Notes: generated from the letters alone by a model not told the origin. Shown: positions 8,801 through 17,629, counted from the first letter of the stretch. The stretch is DNA of 64,000 bases from an uncultured Aquimarina sp. (GCA_947500505.1 CANMSL010000002.1:62001-126000), one strand, 5' to 3'. Made by a program: numbers and translations.

Positions 8801-9373
8801 TCCAGTTCTTAAATTCCATTCCCAGGTACCTAATTTACCTCCATCCAGAATTTCTTCATATTTTTCTACCTGTTTTTGAAGATTTTCTTCAGCCTTTTTC
8901 AACTTTGTAACGTCCGTATGAGCACCAATCATACGAATTGGTTTTCCATTGTCATCCCGCACTGCTAAACCTCGACAGCGTATCCAAACCGTATGACCTA
9001 ATTTATGCGTATATCGCACAATTTGATCATATGGATACGATGGATCTGCCGCATGTTTTGTAAAATTATCAAGTGCTTGTTTCAGATCCTCCTGGTTTAT
9101 AATATCTTGCCAGGCTGAAGCTTTATGTGGCATTACATCCGGATCATATCCCAACGTAGTCCAAAATTTATCATTCATCCACTCATTTTCAGGATTATTT
9201 AAATCCCAAAACCAAAGACCGTCTAACACGGAATCCTGAATGAAATCAAAGATTTTTTCATCTTTCTTTACCAGATCATATAACTCTTGCTGCAGGTAAT
9301 TTTCGTTGAGTTGTATGTAATCTCTAGAGGTAGCTTTTTTACTATAGGCCATACTTTTTTTGTTAACATTCAA
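5831..9373 (-). CDS. Cytosolic multi-PAS sensor histidine kinase
   Basis: 1180 residues with no signal peptide or membrane segment, so a soluble sensor. Seven PAS domains can be placed at about 40-157, 170-290, 297-410, 420-540, 548-668, 680-800 and 807-940, several followed by PAC motifs (GVATDIS, AMHDVTK). PAS4 and PAS5 are near-duplicates (FLEAILDSIEVGI and FLEAILDNIDVGI). The H-box histidine is H969 in IVSHNLKS; the N-box is altered (NFITNGIKY); the G-boxes DNGIGID and ARGIGLF are intact. It overlaps a response regulator gene by 14 nt, followed by a second regulator. Ligand unknown; no haem or flavin (NCRFLQ) motif was recognised. Confidence 0.92.
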   Translation of the reverse strand: MNVNKKSMAYSKKATSRDYIQLNENYLQQELYDLVKKDEKIFDFIQDSVLDGLWFWDLNNPENEWMNDKFWTTLGYDPDVMPHKASAWQDIINQEDLKQALDNFTKHAADPSYPYDQIVRYTHKLGHTVWIRCRGLAVRDDNGKPIRMIGAHTDVTKLKKAEENLQKQVEKYEEILDGGKLGTWEWNLRTGEVLFDEQWAGIMGYSLLELQPISLNTWVNFMHPLDHSKSTKILQDHYEGITANYECETRMKHKNGEWIWVLTKGKITSWDEEGNPEWLVGSQVDITQNKKALEKNRLFVSQAPSAIAMFDTNMKYLAASARWFEDYNIDGQNIIGKSHYEVFPEIDEKWKADHQECLKGNILKKEEDYFVRDDGTVQWISWELRPWYNTDGKVGGILMHTSDITKLKETEALNQERKLFLEAILDSIEVGIVSCDHNGKLTLFNKATKEWHGLPVEPVPTSELSQYYGLYHKDGVTPLTEEEIPLLRALKGEEIEDEEITIIPKSGSIRKVITNGAQIKGLDGEIKGAVVAMHDVTKIKEVEALNQERQVFLEAILDNIDVGIGSCDKDGNITLFNKTTKSWFGLPDQSVPSSEWPNYFGLFQKDGETSLQQNEIPLLKGLNGEEVSDYEIVITTRDNEKRWITTNATRLISPDGEITGAVVAMHDITERKYAEEKLRVSEEAFRGNFENAGIGMSITGIEGQWIKVNPSFCNMLGYTAEELTRMDFQSITHPEDLEEDLKMHQELLEGKRPFYHLDKRYLNKKGDIVYAKISVSTVKDDDDNPLYFVNQISDISQRVISRKKMELALAKLEGVLGASSNVSIISTDTTGVITSFNTGSENLLGYSSNELVGKETTAIIHLEDEVRKVSAELSESLGEDIKGYKAFTALANKQDHFTREWTYVKKDGTHFPVQLTVTAIKENGAIIGYLGVATDISEIKKAEKELKSILELTEDQNKRLRNFAHIVSHNLKSHSGNFEMLLDIYLQENPEANESEVIQLFKTASSNLSDTIKHLNQVVLINNSIGENLISINLKKAIDNVIKTVAGIALDADVKIQNNISSDMYIMAIPAYLDSIILNFITNGIKYRSTDRPSYISFDVRVENGSSIISVADNGIGIDLKKHRNKLFGMYKTFHHNPDARGIGLFITKNQVEALGGKIEAKSEVNVGTTFEIYLKNEKI

Positions 9374-9499
9374 AATATTAGATCTACGGGGTTTTTAAAT
9401 TTAAACAATATTAAGAAATATTTAAAGTATTAAAACCTTCAAATATCTATGGTTAAACCGTAATAATTTATCTGTGTAAATCAATTATTAATTATTAAA

Positions 9500-9544
9500 T
9501 TTTAGACCATAAATAATTAAAAATCAATTATTTATGATCTAAAA
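9500..9544. repeat. AT-rich inverted repeat upstream of the PAS kinase
   Basis: Arms of about 19 bp (TTTTAGACCATAAATAATT and AATTATTTATGATCTAAAA, one mismatch) around a 7-nt loop, about 130 bp before the kinase start codon. With T and A runs outside the arms it could be a bidirectional terminator or a large operator. The rest of the 289-bp gap is featureless AT-rich sequence except the hairpin at 9601-9627. Confidence 0.5.
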
Positions 9545-9600
9545 ATGATTATTTCATCTAAAAAAAATCTTAGTTTAATTAACAAAAAACATAAAAATAT

Positions 9601-9627
9601 GGGATTTTACCAAACGGGAAAAATCCC
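9601..9627 (-). terminator. Hairpin after the GIN lipoprotein gene
   Basis: The minus strand reads GGGATTTT, a loop, AAAATCCC, then ATATTTTTATG. It lies about 35 nt after the stop codon at 9663 and probably ends the upstream two-gene unit. Confidence 0.45.
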
Positions 9628-9662
9628 TAATTCGGTTAAAAATGTGATAAAAATGTAAGAAA

Positions 9663-10412
9663 TTACCTAAAAATAAGTTGTCCTGTGAAAAATTCCTGAA
9701 CTTCAACGGTTGCAGGGCGGTTTTCAGCGATAACATCACCAGTACTGCGTATAACTCCCTGTATGGATTGTTGTGGATTTACTATTATCTTATTTGTTCC
9801 TCGATGATTTATATTTACATCTTGTGCAATAAGATTAGCGCCTTCGAATCTTCCAGTTCCAGAGAAAAGACCAACACTGAGATTTACTACATTTCCTTTG
9901 ATGAAAAAAGAGGCAATATTATTACCTTCAACAGACAATCGTTCATTATCAACTTCTATAGTAAAAGTACCAGTTACATTACCACCATTATCTTCATTAA
10001 AATCTTCTGCTATCAATAGCAAGGAGGGATATCTTAAAACTCCATCTGAAGAAATATCAAATTGTGTAGCGCTTCTGATTTCCGTAATATCCGGAGCGGT
10101 AACAAAAATTTTTGTTTGATTAAAGTCTCTTACAAAATTACAGTCATTTGTATTACTCAAAATTAAACGATCTCCATCAACAATCGCAGTAACTTCATCC
10201 AGCAAATTATCCCCGGTTTCTATAATTACCGAAGTGGCCTCTCCTTCTTTAAGAATAAGCTGAACATTTGGTTTAACCAGAATTCTTGTAAAATCCTGGA
10301 TCTCAACTTCTTTCCTTACTATATCCCCGGTTCTTTGAAAACAGTCCAAAGCATTTTCGGTATCACAAGCGATAAGACATAAACCCAAAAGTATAACACT
10401 CAATTTTTTCAT
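9663..10412 (-). CDS. Head-GIN domain lipoprotein (DUF2807)
   Basis: 249 residues with a lipoprotein signal: lipobox LCLIAC, lipidated Cys 16. The body is the beta-helical GIN domain usual in Bacteroidota (typical phrases VEIQDFTRILVKPNVQLILK and SVEGNNIASFFIKG). The family has no known biochemical activity; it is probably an envelope structural or adhesion-like protein. The start overlaps the stop of the upstream acyloxyacyl hydrolase gene by 4 nt, so the two are translated from one mRNA and may act together at the outer membrane. Confidence 0.85.
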   Translation of the reverse strand: MKKLSVILLGLCLIACDTENALDCFQRTGDIVRKEVEIQDFTRILVKPNVQLILKEGEATSVIIETGDNLLDEVTAIVDGDRLILSNTNDCNFVRDFNQTKIFVTAPDITEIRSATQFDISSDGVLRYPSLLLIAEDFNEDNGGNVTGTFTIEVDNERLSVEGNNIASFFIKGNVVNLSVGLFSGTGRFEGANLIAQDVNINHRGTNKIIVNPQQSIQGVIRSTGDVIAENRPATVEVQEFFTGQLIFR

Positions 10413-11524
10413 AACCTATATCCAATTGAAAATTCTACCGCCTCAGCTTTTGCAGCGTGTGATCGTACCGTAATTGATCCGAAGATATTCTTATTAAAGT
10501 AATATCTTGCTCCAAAACGATTGTATACCTGTCCTTCAAAATCATAAGGATAATAGACATAATAACCCAGTTGAGTCAAAATTCCTATTTTATTGATTCG
10601 CAGTTCGTGCCCTAAAAACAAACCTACTCTCTTGGAGTCCTCGTTACCTGTTGTTCCATCCCTAAAGCCTCCAGTACTCCTAAAATCAATAAATCTTTCC
10701 AGGGCTTTAGAGAAAAATAATTCTGCTCCTAAGTGAATACTACTCTTTTTGTTTATACGTTTGTCAGCAAAAGCTGCGATAGTGTAAAATGTATATTGAC
10801 CAGACCCAACGACATCGCTCTCATTAACTCCTCCCCGTAAAATAAATCCATAACCAATAGGTTCAGAACCTCTAACTGTTCCCTTTTCTTTTTCAATATA
10901 TTCTGGATATTCTGAATCCAATGTATAATTTAGCCCAACGTTAAAAACAAAGGTATTCGTACTTTTATTCGGTGCTTTAAAGTTCGCATTAGAATAATGA
11001 ATCACTCCTAATCCGGTTTGCAAACCAAGTCCGCCTATTATATTTTCCCTCTTTAAGTTTAGCATAGCAAAAGTAGAGCTCATAAAATGAGAGCCATAGG
11101 CTACATTTCTAAAATTCTGATCCTCATCATAAGGATGCGTTGTATACGCCAATCCCTGCCCTAATCTCAGCATCAAAATGCGCTTAAAGAAATAAAAATT
11201 ATAATGTAGATAGAGTCCATAGTTTTCTCCTAAGAACTCATTATCCATATTTTGATAGATAAACGAAACTCCATAATCAGGAGAATTATATAATCGTTGC
11301 CATTCTTTATTACCAAAAGTTTTTCGGTTTGCAGAAAGGATGACCCCGGATGGATGTCCTGTAATCAGATGAGATATATCAGGATTATGCTTCAGAACAG
11401 TTCCATAGAAGTTACTGACATCAAAACTATAATACTTCTTATCCTCCTGAGATTGCACAACATATCCTAGAAGCATTATCATTAAACAAATCCGTTTTAT
11501 CATCCGGCAAATGTAAGTTAGCAA
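10409..11524 (-). CDS. Acyloxyacyl hydrolase / PagL-like lipid A deacylase
   Basis: 371 residues, predicted outer-membrane beta-barrel. The motif GVIHYSNANFKAPNKSTN (residues 174-190) carries the catalytic His-x-Ser-Asn of PagL-type lipid A 3-O-deacylases (H176, S178, N179). The C-terminus ends in an aromatic barrel strand (VEFSIGYRL). It is about twice the size of PagL, as in other flavobacterial members. The translated N-terminus may start at the second Met (residue 8, about 11503), which gives a cleaner signal peptide. Substrate is inferred; activity on lipid A has not been shown for this branch. Confidence 0.75.
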   Translation of the reverse strand: MLTYICRMIKRICLMIMLLGYVVQSQEDKKYYSFDVSNFYGTVLKHNPDISHLITGHPSGVILSANRKTFGNKEWQRLYNSPDYGVSFIYQNMDNEFLGENYGLYLHYNFYFFKRILMLRLGQGLAYTTHPYDEDQNFRNVAYGSHFMSSTFAMLNLKRENIIGGLGLQTGLGVIHYSNANFKAPNKSTNTFVFNVGLNYTLDSEYPEYIEKEKGTVRGSEPIGYGFILRGGVNESDVVGSGQYTFYTIAAFADKRINKKSSIHLGAELFFSKALERFIDFRSTGGFRDGTTGNEDSKRVGLFLGHELRINKIGILTQLGYYVYYPYDFEGQVYNRFGARYYFNKNIFGSITVRSHAAKAEAVEFSIGYRL

Positions 11525-11552
11525 TATTAGGTTTCCAAAACCTTATCAGCAT

Positions 11553-12506
11553 TTAAAATACATTCTCCGCAATTTTCTGAATATTATCCGATTTACCCAT
11601 TGAGTAGTAATGTAAAACAGGTACTCCATATTCCATCAACTCTTTCGATTGTTGTATCGCAAATTCAATCCCTACTTGCCTAATTTGTTTATTTGTATTG
11701 CAATTTTCTACTGCTCTTACCAGTTCGTCCGGCATATCTAATTTAAAAACTTGTGGTAGTAGCTGTAAATGTCTAGCTACCGCAACTGGCTTGATCCCCG
11801 GAATTATAGGTACGTTGATACCTGCTTCTCTTGCTTTTTCCACAAAGGCAAAATATCTTTTATTATCAAAAAACATTTGAGTAACTACGTAATCTGCACC
11901 AGCATCTACTTTATCTTTTAATCTTCTAATATCCGAATCCATAGATGGAGCTTCCATATGTTTTTCTGGATATCCTGCAACTCCTATGCAAAAATCAGAT
12001 TGATTATCACTCTCAATCACTTCATGAAGAAATCGTCCATTATTCATATTTACGATTTGTTCTACTAATTCATTAGCATAACAATGCCCCCCTTTTGTTG
12101 GGTTAAAATACTTTTCTTCTTTCATGGCATCGCCACGTAAAGCCATCACATTATCAATACCCAAATAATGACAATCTACAAGCAGATACTCAGTTTCTTC
12201 TTTTGTAAATCCACCACAAAGCACATGTGGTATAGTATCCACATTATACTTATGAGTTATTGAAGCACAGATTCCAACAGTTCCTGGACGCATACGAGTC
12301 AACTTTTTATCAAGTAAGCCTTCTCGATCGATATAAATGAATTCTTCTCTTGAGGTAGTCACATCAATAAAAGGAGGATTAAATTCCATCAGAGGATCAA
12401 TATTATCATAGAGTTCCTGTATACTTCTCCCTTTTTGTGGTGGTATTAATTCAAAAGAAAACAAGGTCTTTCCTTTTGCTTTTTTTATATGATCTGTAAC
12501 CTTCAT
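11553..12506 (-). CDS. metF: Methylenetetrahydrofolate reductase
   Basis: FAD enzyme reducing 5,10-methylene-THF to 5-methyl-THF, the methyl donor for MetH. Its 317 residues are close to the bacterial MetF length. Recognised blocks: FSFELIPPQKG at the start of the barrel, then DNVMALRGD, and GADYVVTQMFFDN near residue 200. It is the last gene of the metH(N)-IVP-metH(C)-metF unit under the SAM-I riboswitch at 17409-17535, separated from metH(C) by a 180-bp spacer that contains an intergenic repeat. This grouping puts methyl donor and acceptor enzymes under one signal. Confidence 0.95.
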   Translation of the reverse strand: MKVTDHIKKAKGKTLFSFELIPPQKGRSIQELYDNIDPLMEFNPPFIDVTTSREEFIYIDREGLLDKKLTRMRPGTVGICASITHKYNVDTIPHVLCGGFTKEETEYLLVDCHYLGIDNVMALRGDAMKEEKYFNPTKGGHCYANELVEQIVNMNNGRFLHEVIESDNQSDFCIGVAGYPEKHMEAPSMDSDIRRLKDKVDAGADYVVTQMFFDNKRYFAFVEKAREAGINVPIIPGIKPVAVARHLQLLPQVFKLDMPDELVRAVENCNTNKQIRQVGIEFAIQQSKELMEYGVPVLHYYSMGKSDNIQKIAENVF

Positions 12507-12535
12507 TCTAAAATTTATTATTCTTTTTTATTTTT

Positions 12536-12644
12536 ATTTGGGCGTTCGAGCGGGCTATCCACTATATCTTTTTTTATAAGTCCCCTTCGAGAGGCTCAGG
12601 GTACTCATAAAAAAAGGATGCCGCTTCTATCCCTAACGCAATTA
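12536..12644. repeat. Intergenic palindromic repeat element
   Basis: The spacer between metH(C) and metF is mostly one structured element. At 12569-12615, T7 and A7 arms enclose a nested palindrome (AGTCCCCTTCGAG...CTCAGGGTACT). At 12629-12644 lies ATCCCTAACGCAATTA, found word for word again at 28081-28096. The word GCGGGCTATCC at 12550-12560 has a degenerate match in the second copy. It has the character of a dispersed flavobacterial intergenic repeat; coding potential none. Confidence 0.7.
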
Positions 12645-12686
12645 CTTTTGAACTTTTTAACGCCTGCTATGATCATTACATTTATT

Positions 12687-15600
12687 TTAATCTTGTAAGT
12701 TCGGGCTTAACCATTTTTTAGCGTACTCAAAGTCAATATTTTTTCTTTTGGCGAAATCTTTCACCTGATCCTCTTTTATTTTACCTAATCCAAAATATCT
12801 TGCTTCAGGATTTGCGAAATAATAACCGGATACAGAAGCTGCTGGCCACATAGCCAACCCTTCTGTAAGTTCTACTCCTATTTTATCTTCTACTTTTAAC
12901 ATTTCCCAAATTGTAAGTTTTTCCAGATGATCCGGACAAGCCGGATATCCTGGCGCTGGTCTTATTCCTTTATAAGATTCTTTGATTAATTCATCGTTAG
13001 AGAGCTCCTCTTCACTAGTATATCCCCAATCCTCTTTACGTACTTTCTTATGCAAATATTCTGCGAAAGCTTCTGCTAATCGATCTGCTAAAGCCTTAAT
13101 CATAATGGAATTATAATCATCAAGATCTGCTTCAAAAGCTTCTGCCAATTCTTTAGTTCCAAATCCAGTGGTTACACAAAAACATCCCATATAATCTTGT
13201 ATTCCTGATTCTTTTGGTGCAATAAAATCTGCCAATGCAAAATTTGGTTTGCCCGCATGCTTCTTCAATTGTTGTCTAAGTGTTCTAAAGGTTAAAATTC
13301 CATTATCAACACTTCGACTTAAAATTTCCTGAGCTTCATCCAAGGACTCAACGTGACTATATTTCACTTCAATATCATCATCATTTACTGTATTCGCTTT
13401 GAACAAACCATAAACAGCTTTAGCTCCTAATAATTTATCATTAAATACTTTTTCTAATAATTCTTGCGCATCTTTAAACAATGAGGTAGCCTGTTCGCCA
13501 ACCATCTCATCAGTCAATATCGCAGGATATTTGCCATGTAAATCCCATGATCTGAAGAATGGTGTCCAATCTATAAAAGGTTCTAATTTTTTCAAATCAA
13601 GATCTTCAATAACCTGAATTCCTAGCTTATCTGGTTCTATTATTTCCGAAGAACTCCAATCAATCGAATATTTATTTTTACGAGCTTCGTCAATCGTTAA
13701 ATATTCTTTTTGTTTCGTTCTTTTTAGGAAACCTTCTCTAAACTTTTCGTAATCTTCTTTTAGTTCTCCTATATACTGTTGGTTGCTTCTTTTATTAAGT
13801 AAATCTCCAACCACTGTAACCGCTCTGGATGCATCATTTACATGAACTACAGCATTTTTGTATTGTGGATCAATTTTTACCGCAGTATGTGCTTTGGATG
13901 TAGTAGCACCGCCAATCAATAAAGGGACTTTAAAATTTCTACGCTCCATTTCTTTGGCTAAAAATACCATTTCATCAAGTGATGGTGTAATCAGTCCACT
14001 CAATCCAATGATATCTACTTGTTCGTCAATAGCTGTCTGAATAATCCTTTCTGGCGGAACCATTACCCCCATGTCCACAATTTCGTAGTTATTGCAACCT
14101 AACACAACAGAAACAATATTTTTACCAATGTCATGAACATCCCCCTTTACTGTAGCCATAAGAACTTTACCAGCCCCTCCCGTCCCCAAAGGGGAAGCTT
14201 TTTCTAGAGTTTCTAAGATTCCATCTAAGACAAAATCAATTTCATTTATTACTTGTTCATTTGTAAAACGAATAACCTTATACCCTTCTTTCTCCAGCCA
14301 TTGGGTTCGTTCATTATCACTTGATTTGTTTTCAGGAAGTTGATGAATTGAACCATCTACTTCAATTATTAAATTTTCTTTCAAACAAATAAAATCAGCT
14401 ATATATGATCCAATTATATGCTGTCTCCTAAACTTATATCCATTTAGATTTTTACCACTTAAAGCATTCCATAACATTGCTTCCGCTTCAGTGGGTTGAT
14501 TTCGCATTTTATTAGCGTGTTTTTTTATTAATCCATACAATATTGGATCAGCTGTTTTCCAATATTGCTCCCCCTTTGGGGGTTGGGGGGCATTCTTTTT
14601 CTTTTCTTCTTCAATATAGGGTAATAAATGAGCCACTGCCTTTTTCATAACTCTGGCAGATTTTACTACTTGCGGTAAGAACATTTTACCTGATCCAAAT
14701 AAATCTCCAACTACATTCATTCCGGCCATCAGATTGCCTTCTATTACCTCAATGGGCTTATCTGCTTTTTGTCTTGCTTCTTCTACATCTTCTACAATAT
14801 ATTGATCAATACCTTTTACCAATGCCCTTGTAATTCGATCTTGTAGTGGTTCTTCTCTCCAGGAAAGGTCTACTATTCGCTCTTTACTTGTTCCTTTTAC
14901 AGATTCTGCTAAATCTAATAATCGCTCTGTAGCATCCTCTCTCCGATCCAGAATAACATCTTCTACATGGTCTAATAATTCTTTAGGAATATCATCATAT
15001 ATCTCCAGCATCGCAGGATTAACAATTCCCATATTCATACCTGCTTTGATCGCATGATATAAGAATACCGAATGCATAGCCTCTCGAACTCTATCGTTTC
15101 CTCTAAAGGAGAATGAAACATTACTAACGCCTCCACTCACACTACAATGCGGAAGGTTTTCACGAACCCACCTCGTTGCTTCGATAAAATCGATCGCATT
15201 TTTTCGATGCTCTTCCATTCCGGTTGCTACCGGAAATATATTTAGATCAAATATGATATCCTCCGCGGGAAAATTTACTTGATTCACTAGAATATCATAG
15301 GATCTCTTAGAAATTTCTATACGACGCTCATAATTATCTGCCTGACCAACCTCATCAAAGGCCATTACTATTACGGCAGCTCCGTACCTTTTAATCTTCT
15401 TAGCGTGGGCAATAAACTCTTCTTCTCCTTCTTTAAGACTAATTGAATTCACCACACACTTTCCTTGAACAACTTGCAATCCTGCTTCAATAATATCCCA
15501 TTTAGAACTATCAATCATGATAGGAACTCTAGCGATATCTGGTTCTGCCATAATGAGATTCAGAAAACGTACCATCGCTTCTTTTCCATCTATCAGGCCA

Positions 15601-15857
15601 TCATCCATATTAATATCGATCACTTGTGCGCCTCCTTCTACCTGATGCCTAGCTATATCAAGGGCTTCATCAAATTTTTCTTCTTTTACCAAGCGAAGAA
15701 ACTTTCGGGATCCTGCAACGTTAGTTCGTTCTCCGACATTAATAAAGTTTGTTTCCGCTGAAACAATCATCGGTTCCAGTCCAGATAGTTTTAAATACCT
15801 TCTAGTTGATAGTTGAGAGTTGTCTGTTGATAGATTCTGTGATTTATTTTCTATCAT
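12687..15857 (-). CDS. metH: Cobalamin-dependent methionine synthase, C-terminal part, with an inserted DUF559 domain
   Basis: 1056 residues. Pterin-binding domain about 25-300 ([23 protein letters not shown]), B12 cap about 330-422, B12 Rossmann domain from 562 (GDVHDIGKN, cobalt ligand H575; [13 protein letters not shown]), SAM-activation domain about 720-1056 ([12 protein letters not shown]). The homocysteine domain is a separate gene upstream. Residues 423-561 do not belong to MetH: they form a complete DUF559 endonuclease-like domain (D488, E499, D501, H505) placed exactly in the cap/B12 linker without breaking the frame. The first 14 residues are also atypical ([12 protein letters not shown]), encoded by a repeat tract at the IVP junction. 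The start overlaps the IVP gene by 14 nt. Whether one chimeric protein is made is unknown. Confidence 0.93.
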   Translation of the reverse strand: MIENKSQNLSTDNSQLSTRRYLKLSGLEPMIVSAETNFINVGERTNVAGSRKFLRLVKEEKFDEALDIARHQVEGGAQVIDINMDDGLIDGKEAMVRFLNLIMAEPDIARVPIMIDSSKWDIIEAGLQVVQGKCVVNSISLKEGEEEFIAHAKKIKRYGAAVIVMAFDEVGQADNYERRIEISKRSYDILVNQVNFPAEDIIFDLNIFPVATGMEEHRKNAIDFIEATRWVRENLPHCSVSGGVSNVSFSFRGNDRVREAMHSVFLYHAIKAGMNMGIVNPAMLEIYDDIPKELLDHVEDVILDRREDATERLLDLAESVKGTSKERIVDLSWREEPLQDRITRALVKGIDQYIVEDVEEARQKADKPIEVIEGNLMAGMNVVGDLFGSGKMFLPQVVKSARVMKKAVAHLLPYIEEEKKKNAPQPPKGEQYWKTADPILYGLIKKHANKMRNQPTEAEAMLWNALSGKNLNGYKFRRQHIIGSYIADFICLKENLIIEVDGSIHQLPENKSSDNERTQWLEKEGYKVIRFTNEQVINEIDFVLDGILETLEKASPLGTGGAGKVLMATVKGDVHDIGKNIVSVVLGCNNYEIVDMGVMVPPERIIQTAIDEQVDIIGLSGLITPSLDEMVFLAKEMERRNFKVPLLIGGATTSKAHTAVKIDPQYKNAVVHVNDASRAVTVVGDLLNKRSNQQYIGELKEDYEKFREGFLKRTKQKEYLTIDEARKNKYSIDWSSSEIIEPDKLGIQVIEDLDLKKLEPFIDWTPFFRSWDLHGKYPAILTDEMVGEQATSLFKDAQELLEKVFNDKLLGAKAVYGLFKANTVNDDDIEVKYSHVESLDEAQEILSRSVDNGILTFRTLRQQLKKHAGKPNFALADFIAPKESGIQDYMGCFCVTTGFGTKELAEAFEADLDDYNSIMIKALADRLAEAFAEYLHKKVRKEDWGYTSEEELSNDELIKESYKGIRPAPGYPACPDHLEKLTIWEMLKVEDKIGVELTEGLAMWPAASVSGYYFANPEARYFGLGKIKEDQVKDFAKRKNIDFEYAKKWLSPNLQD
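14173..14591 (-). mobile_element. DUF559 module with terminal inverted repeats inserted in frame in metH
   Basis: A 419-bp segment codes for residues 423-562 of the metH product. Its ends are imperfect inverted repeats of about 25 bp: minus strand at 14591-14567 begins GCCCCCCAACCCCCAAAGGG, and the complement of the far end (14173-14198) begins GCCCCTCCCGTCCCCAAAGG. Each end also contains its own small palindrome (CCCC-AAA-GGGG type). The GC-rich ends contrast with the AT-rich host gene. The encoded domain resembles Vsr-like PD-(D/E)XK nucleases with the motif D488...E499-V-D501-G...H505 intact. No clear target duplication was seen. Transposition is inferred from boundaries, not shown. Confidence 0.75.
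15799..15841. repeat. GTTGATAG-type repeat tract at the metH(C)/IVP junction
   Basis: The plus strand carries tandem variants of GTTGATAGTT (AGTTGATAGTTGAGAGTTG, then CTGTTGATAG). The tract is translated as the atypical N-terminus of metH(C). A shorter inverted counterpart, ACTATCAACTGTTAAC, lies at 16220-16235 on the other side of the IVP gene. Confidence 0.6.
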
Positions 15858-16212
15858 CCCTTATTTTTTTATAATAGTTTATAAATCCACTTAATAGCTT
15901 TTTACATTTTAAAATCTGGATCAAAAGAATTTTATGATCTTTAATTCGAATATAATTCTGATCCAAAGCCAAATAAGATTGTGTCTCTAATTCGTATAAC
16001 GATCCTCTTGAAACATGTAAAAACTGCAATGTATCCGCTGAAGTTCTTCTTCCACAACCTTCAGCTATATTTGATGGTATGGAAACTGCACTTCTTCTCA
16101 TCTGACTTGTTAATCCATATAATTCATCCTTAGGAAACTCTTTTGTTACTTCATACAAAATATTAACTAATATTCTTGATTCTTTCCAAACCTCTAATTC
16201 TAAATACTCCAT
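15844..16212 (-). CDS. Four-helix bundle protein of the 23S rRNA IVP (S23) family
   Basis: 122 residues with the family core: [22 protein letters not shown], then [20 protein letters not shown] and a C-terminal helical pair. The family was named from intervening sequences in 23S rRNA, but copies are also scattered among protein genes in Bacteroidota; the function is unknown. Here it lies between the two halves of metH, 3 nt after the first and overlapping the second by 14 nt, with related inverted repeats on both sides (15799-15841 and 16220-16235). It therefore looks like an inserted cassette that kept the operon translatable. No methionine role is evident. Confidence 0.9.
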   Translation of the reverse strand: MEYLELEVWKESRILVNILYEVTKEFPKDELYGLTSQMRRSAVSIPSNIAEGCGRRTSADTLQFLHVSRGSLYELETQSYLALDQNYIRIKDHKILLIQILKCKKLLSGFINYYKKIRDDRK

Positions 16213-16215
16213 AAA

Positions 16216-17220
16216 CTAAAAACTATCAACTGTTAACTTTCTTGGTTTATAGTTTTTAGCCAATTCGGCAATTGCTTTTATGTGTTCTGGTGTGGTTCCG
16301 CAGCATCCTCCGATAATATTGACCAGACATTTATCCATATATTCTTTAATCTGATCAGCCATTTGTTCTGGAGTTTCATCATACTCCCCAAATGCATTTG
16401 GTAATCCTGCATTAGGGTGTGCAGAAACTCCGAAATTTGCTTTTTGGGCTAATACCTCAAGATGTGGAGTTAATTGACTAGCTCCTAAAGCGCAATTAAA
16501 CCCAACGGATAGCATCGGAATATGTGATATCGAAATTAAAAATGCTTCAGCTGTTTGCCCGGATAATGTACGTCCACTTGCATCTGTGATGGTACCACTA
16601 ACCATAATTGGCACCTCTATATTTCTTTCATCTTTTACCTCTTCAATGGCAAAAAGTGCTGCTTTTGCATTTAAGGTATCAAAAATAGTTTCTACGAGAA
16701 GGATATCTGTTCCGCCATCCAATAAGGCTTCTACTTGCTGTTTATAAGCAATTCTGAGCTCATCAAAAGTAACGGCTCTATATCCAGGATCATTGACATC
16801 AGGTGACATACTGGCTGTTCTATTTGTTGGACCAATGGATCCTGCTACAAAACGTGGTTTATGAGGTTCTTTTGCTGTAAATTCATCTGCAACTTCTTTT
16901 GCTATTTTTGCTGATTGAAAATTCAGTTCATAAACCAATTCTTCCATTTCGTAATCAGCCATGGCGATGGTAGTTCCAGAAAATGTATTTGTTTCTACAA
17001 TATCGGCACCAGCTTCAAAATATAATCTGTGTACCTCCTTTATCGCTTCGGGCTGGGTAATACTCAAGAGATCATTATTTCCCTGTACAGGAACTTTCCA
17101 ATCTTTAAATCGTTCTCCTCTAAAATCTTCTTCTGTAAATTTGTGACGTTGCAGCATTGTTCCCATAGCCCCATCAAGCACCAAAATTCTTTCTTCAAGT
17201 ATTTTTTTTATGTCTTTCAT
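16216..17220 (-). CDS. metH: Methionine synthase, homocysteine-binding part
   Basis: 334 residues forming the zinc-dependent homocysteine methyltransferase barrel of MetH. The three zinc ligands are visible: C243 (GFNCALG) and C306-C307 (GGCCGTTP). Other markers: [11 protein letters not shown] at 13-24 and ETNTFSGT at 76-83. It works with the separate pterin/B12/activation polypeptide encoded downstream; this split of metH is common in Flavobacteriia. First gene of the unit behind the SAM-I riboswitch. Stand-alone betaine or S-methylmethionine methyltransferase is unlikely given the neighbour. Confidence 0.93.
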   Translation of the reverse strand: MKDIKKILEERILVLDGAMGTMLQRHKFTEEDFRGERFKDWKVPVQGNNDLLSITQPEAIKEVHRLYFEAGADIVETNTFSGTTIAMADYEMEELVYELNFQSAKIAKEVADEFTAKEPHKPRFVAGSIGPTNRTASMSPDVNDPGYRAVTFDELRIAYKQQVEALLDGGTDILLVETIFDTLNAKAALFAIEEVKDERNIEVPIMVSGTITDASGRTLSGQTAEAFLISISHIPMLSVGFNCALGASQLTPHLEVLAQKANFGVSAHPNAGLPNAFGEYDETPEQMADQIKEYMDKCLVNIIGGCCGTTPEHIKAIAELAKNYKPRKLTVDSF

Positions 17221-17228
17221 TTACCTAT

Positions 17229-17252
17229 TGTCAGGCTGAACTTGTCAAAGCC
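17229..17252. repeat. REP-like palindrome in the metH leader
   Basis: TGTCAGGCTGAACTTGTCAA plus AGCC is a variant of the dispersed palindrome that reads TGTCACACTGAGCTTGTCGA elsewhere in this window. A second degenerate copy (ACACTTCG...AAAGTGTGACAT) lies at 17276-17320. Both sit between the riboswitch aptamer and metH. Confidence 0.55.
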
Positions 17253-17408
17253 TTTTTTTTAAATTAAAAATGAAAACACTTCGACCCCTGTCCGCCTATG
17301 GAGGAAGCAAAGTGTGACATTATTAAATAGTATTATGTTTCCCTTATAAAAGGAATATAATCAGTATGTATCAAGAAAATAAATGGAAATAGCTAATGCT
17401 ATGGTCAT

Positions 17409-17535
17409 TGTTATCTATTTCGTCTTTAAAACGAATAGAACGTAGCACCTTCTTTAAGATTCTGATAAGCATCAGAACATGTAAAGGGTTGCTAAGGTAT
17501 CATAGGGTCTATTCCCTCCACCTTTCTTGATAACA
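17409..17535 (-). ncRNA. SAM-I riboswitch (S-box) upstream of metH
   Basis: The minus strand contains the S-box core AAGAAAGGTGGAGGGA, then ACCCTATGATACC, TTAGCAACC and AAGAAGGTGCTA in order. The closing helix P1 pairs TGTTATC (complement of 17529-17535) with GATAACA (complement of 17409-17415). P3 is the stem TTCTGATG-CTTATCAGAA. It lies about 190 nt before the metH start on the same strand. Bacterial SAM-I aptamers bind S-adenosylmethionine and switch expression off. No clear terminator was found in the platform, where REP-like palindromes lie, so the mode of control is not settled. Confidence 0.93.
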
Positions 17536-17629
17536 TATTAAATAAATATATGAACTAAACAGTTTTCGCTGCGATTCTGCTTACAAATTAAAGGTATAGT
17601 CTTTTGTTTTGCAAGTTTATTCTGTTTTT

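Noticed and set aside
9678..10019. Plus-strand ORF of 113 codons opposite the GIN lipoprotein
   Set aside because: Antisense shadow with unnatural composition; the minus-strand gene has a lipobox and a domain.
14222..14580. DUF559 segment as a separate gene with its own start
   Set aside because: The frame is continuous with metH on both sides and no separate stop is present; it is described as a domain within metH.
17229..17260. Plus-strand terminator in the metH leader (AGGCT...AAGCCT and eight T)
   Set aside because: There is no plus-strand gene for it to end; it is a member of the REP-like palindrome family.
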